NCBI GenBank assembly: GCA_029207755.1
Contig: JARCOQ010000002.1
Span: 84,470,087-84,534,086, forward strand
Length of the DNA stretch: 64,000 nt
Source: Chamaea fasciata
Taxonomy: Eukaryota; Chordata; Aves; Passeriformes; Sylviidae
Direction of reading: 5' to 3'
The translations under genes and the position numbers were made by a program. The notes beneath the pieces were generated by a model. It was given only the letters and a program-made list of their open reading frames with translations, made no database searches and was not told the DNA's origin. Positions 63,208 through 64,000 of the stretch are shown in pieces. Numbering within the stretch: the first letter of the stretch is position 1; each line of letters begins with the position of its first letter.

Positions 63208-63745
63208 TGTGGTGGGTTCACCTTGGCTGGCTGCCAGACACCCACCCAGACACTCTCACTCCCTCTCCTCAACAGAATGGGAGGAGAAAATGAGGTTTAA
63301 AAGCTCATGGGTTGAGTAAGAAAACCAAAAGCTGTGCAGGGAAGCAAAACAAAAAGAAAAATTTATTCCCTACTTCCCATCAGCAGGCACTGCCTAGGAA
63401 GCAGGGCCTCAGTACATATAATGTTTGCTTGAGAATACAAACATCACAACATGATGTCTCCTCATCCTTCCCTTTATCTCTGCTTTTATCACTGAGTATA
63501 ACATCATGTAGTATGGGATATTCCTTTGGCCACTTCTCTCTCCCAGCTTCCTGCCCACTCCCAGACTGGTCTTTTCGGGGTGAGAGGATTGGTAAGACAG
63601 CCTTGATGCTGTGCAGTCACTGCTCAGCAGCAGCCAAAACACTGGTGTCTCCTCAGTACTGTTTTAGCCACAAATGCAAATCCCAGCACCACAGAGGCCA
63701 GTATGAGGAAAGCTAACTGCATCCCAGCCAGACCCTGAAAGAAAC
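63208..63745 (-). mobile_element. Endogenous retrovirus LTR (solo), second passerine type, minus strand
   Basis: On the plus strand it begins tgtggtgggttcaccttggc, which is the reverse complement of the aacccaccaca end of the other LTRs. It continues with ctctcctcaacagaatggga and, on its own strand, an AATAAA at 63367-63362. Beyond that the body (cccatcagcaggcactgcct, catgtagtatgggatattcc, ctttggccacttctctctcc) is unrelated to the other two LTRs and matches a different songbird LTR type. The far edge near 63745 is approximate and no retroviral genes adjoin. Confidence 0.75.
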
Positions 63746-64000
63746 TAGATGTCTATATTATGAAAGAAAAAGGGAAAAAAACCAACCCAACAAAACAACC
63801 AAACAAACTAAATCCTGCCTCTTCTATAGTCAAGCCTAGTACAGACAACTATAGTTCTACAACTAATCCAACTTTATAGGTGGCTACACTTCCAGCACCA
63901 AGTAATTCACTTGCAGCAAAGAAGAACAAGCCCCATTACTTGGATTTATTCATCCTCTGTCATGCATGTGTGGAAGGTCGAAAAGGTCTTTGTCTCTAGG
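63746..64000. other. Intergenic window end
   Basis: A-rich stretch (63755-63810, aaaccaacccaacaaaac type) and unique sequence; nothing else recognised. Confidence 0.55.

Noticed and set aside
1..64000. CRISPR arrays, bacterial genes, complete retroviral genes, rRNA
   Set aside because: Searched by eye for regular direct repeats with spacers, for ribosome-binding-site-led open frames, and for gag/pol/env motifs; none is present.

Overview
This is a window of vertebrate nuclear DNA, almost certainly from a bird and probably a songbird. The reasons are a spliced P4-ATPase gene with ordinary GT/AG introns, CR1 retroposons as the only recognisable LINEs (both fairly young copies and a very old one), and three LTRs that resemble endogenous-retrovirus LTRs I know from passerine genomes. 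There are no bacterial operons, CRISPR arrays or recognisable structural RNA genes.

Layout. Bases 1-5248 hold the 3' end of one protein-coding gene on the + strand. Five exons (648-848, 3046-3126, 3217-3321, 3688-3875, 4543-5248) join in frame to encode the last 426 residues of a phospholipid flippase of the ATP10 group, best matched to ATP10A. They cover the end of membrane helix 5 through helix 10 and the whole cytoplasmic C-terminal tail. The 3' UTR follows, with AATAAA signals at 5623 and at 5817/5821. The remaining 58 kb has no coding exon I can support. In mammals the gene beyond the ATP10A 3' end is UBE3A; none of its coding sequence is visible here, so this is probably the ATP10A-UBE3A interval or part of it.

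The intergenic part contains old and middle-aged mobile elements: CR1 fragments near 2.0 kb (in an ATP10A intron), 24.3, 34.1, 36.3, 46.9, 47.2, 59.3 and 61.5 kb; LTRs at 16.46-17.35, 56.29-57.39 and 63.21-63.75 kb; and many A-, T-, G/T- and GGA-rich simple repeats. None of the transposons is intact.

The places most worth a second look are a CpG-enriched patch at 50.45-50.89 kb that contains a nearly perfect RFX X-box palindrome, a 16-bp-stem hairpin at 37.98 kb, an exon-like minus-strand segment near 52.2-52.35 kb, the shared ends but different bodies of the three LTRs, and an approximately 1.1-kb ancient CR1 copy near 59.3-60.4 kb. I did not find anything that I can defend as a wholly new biological system.
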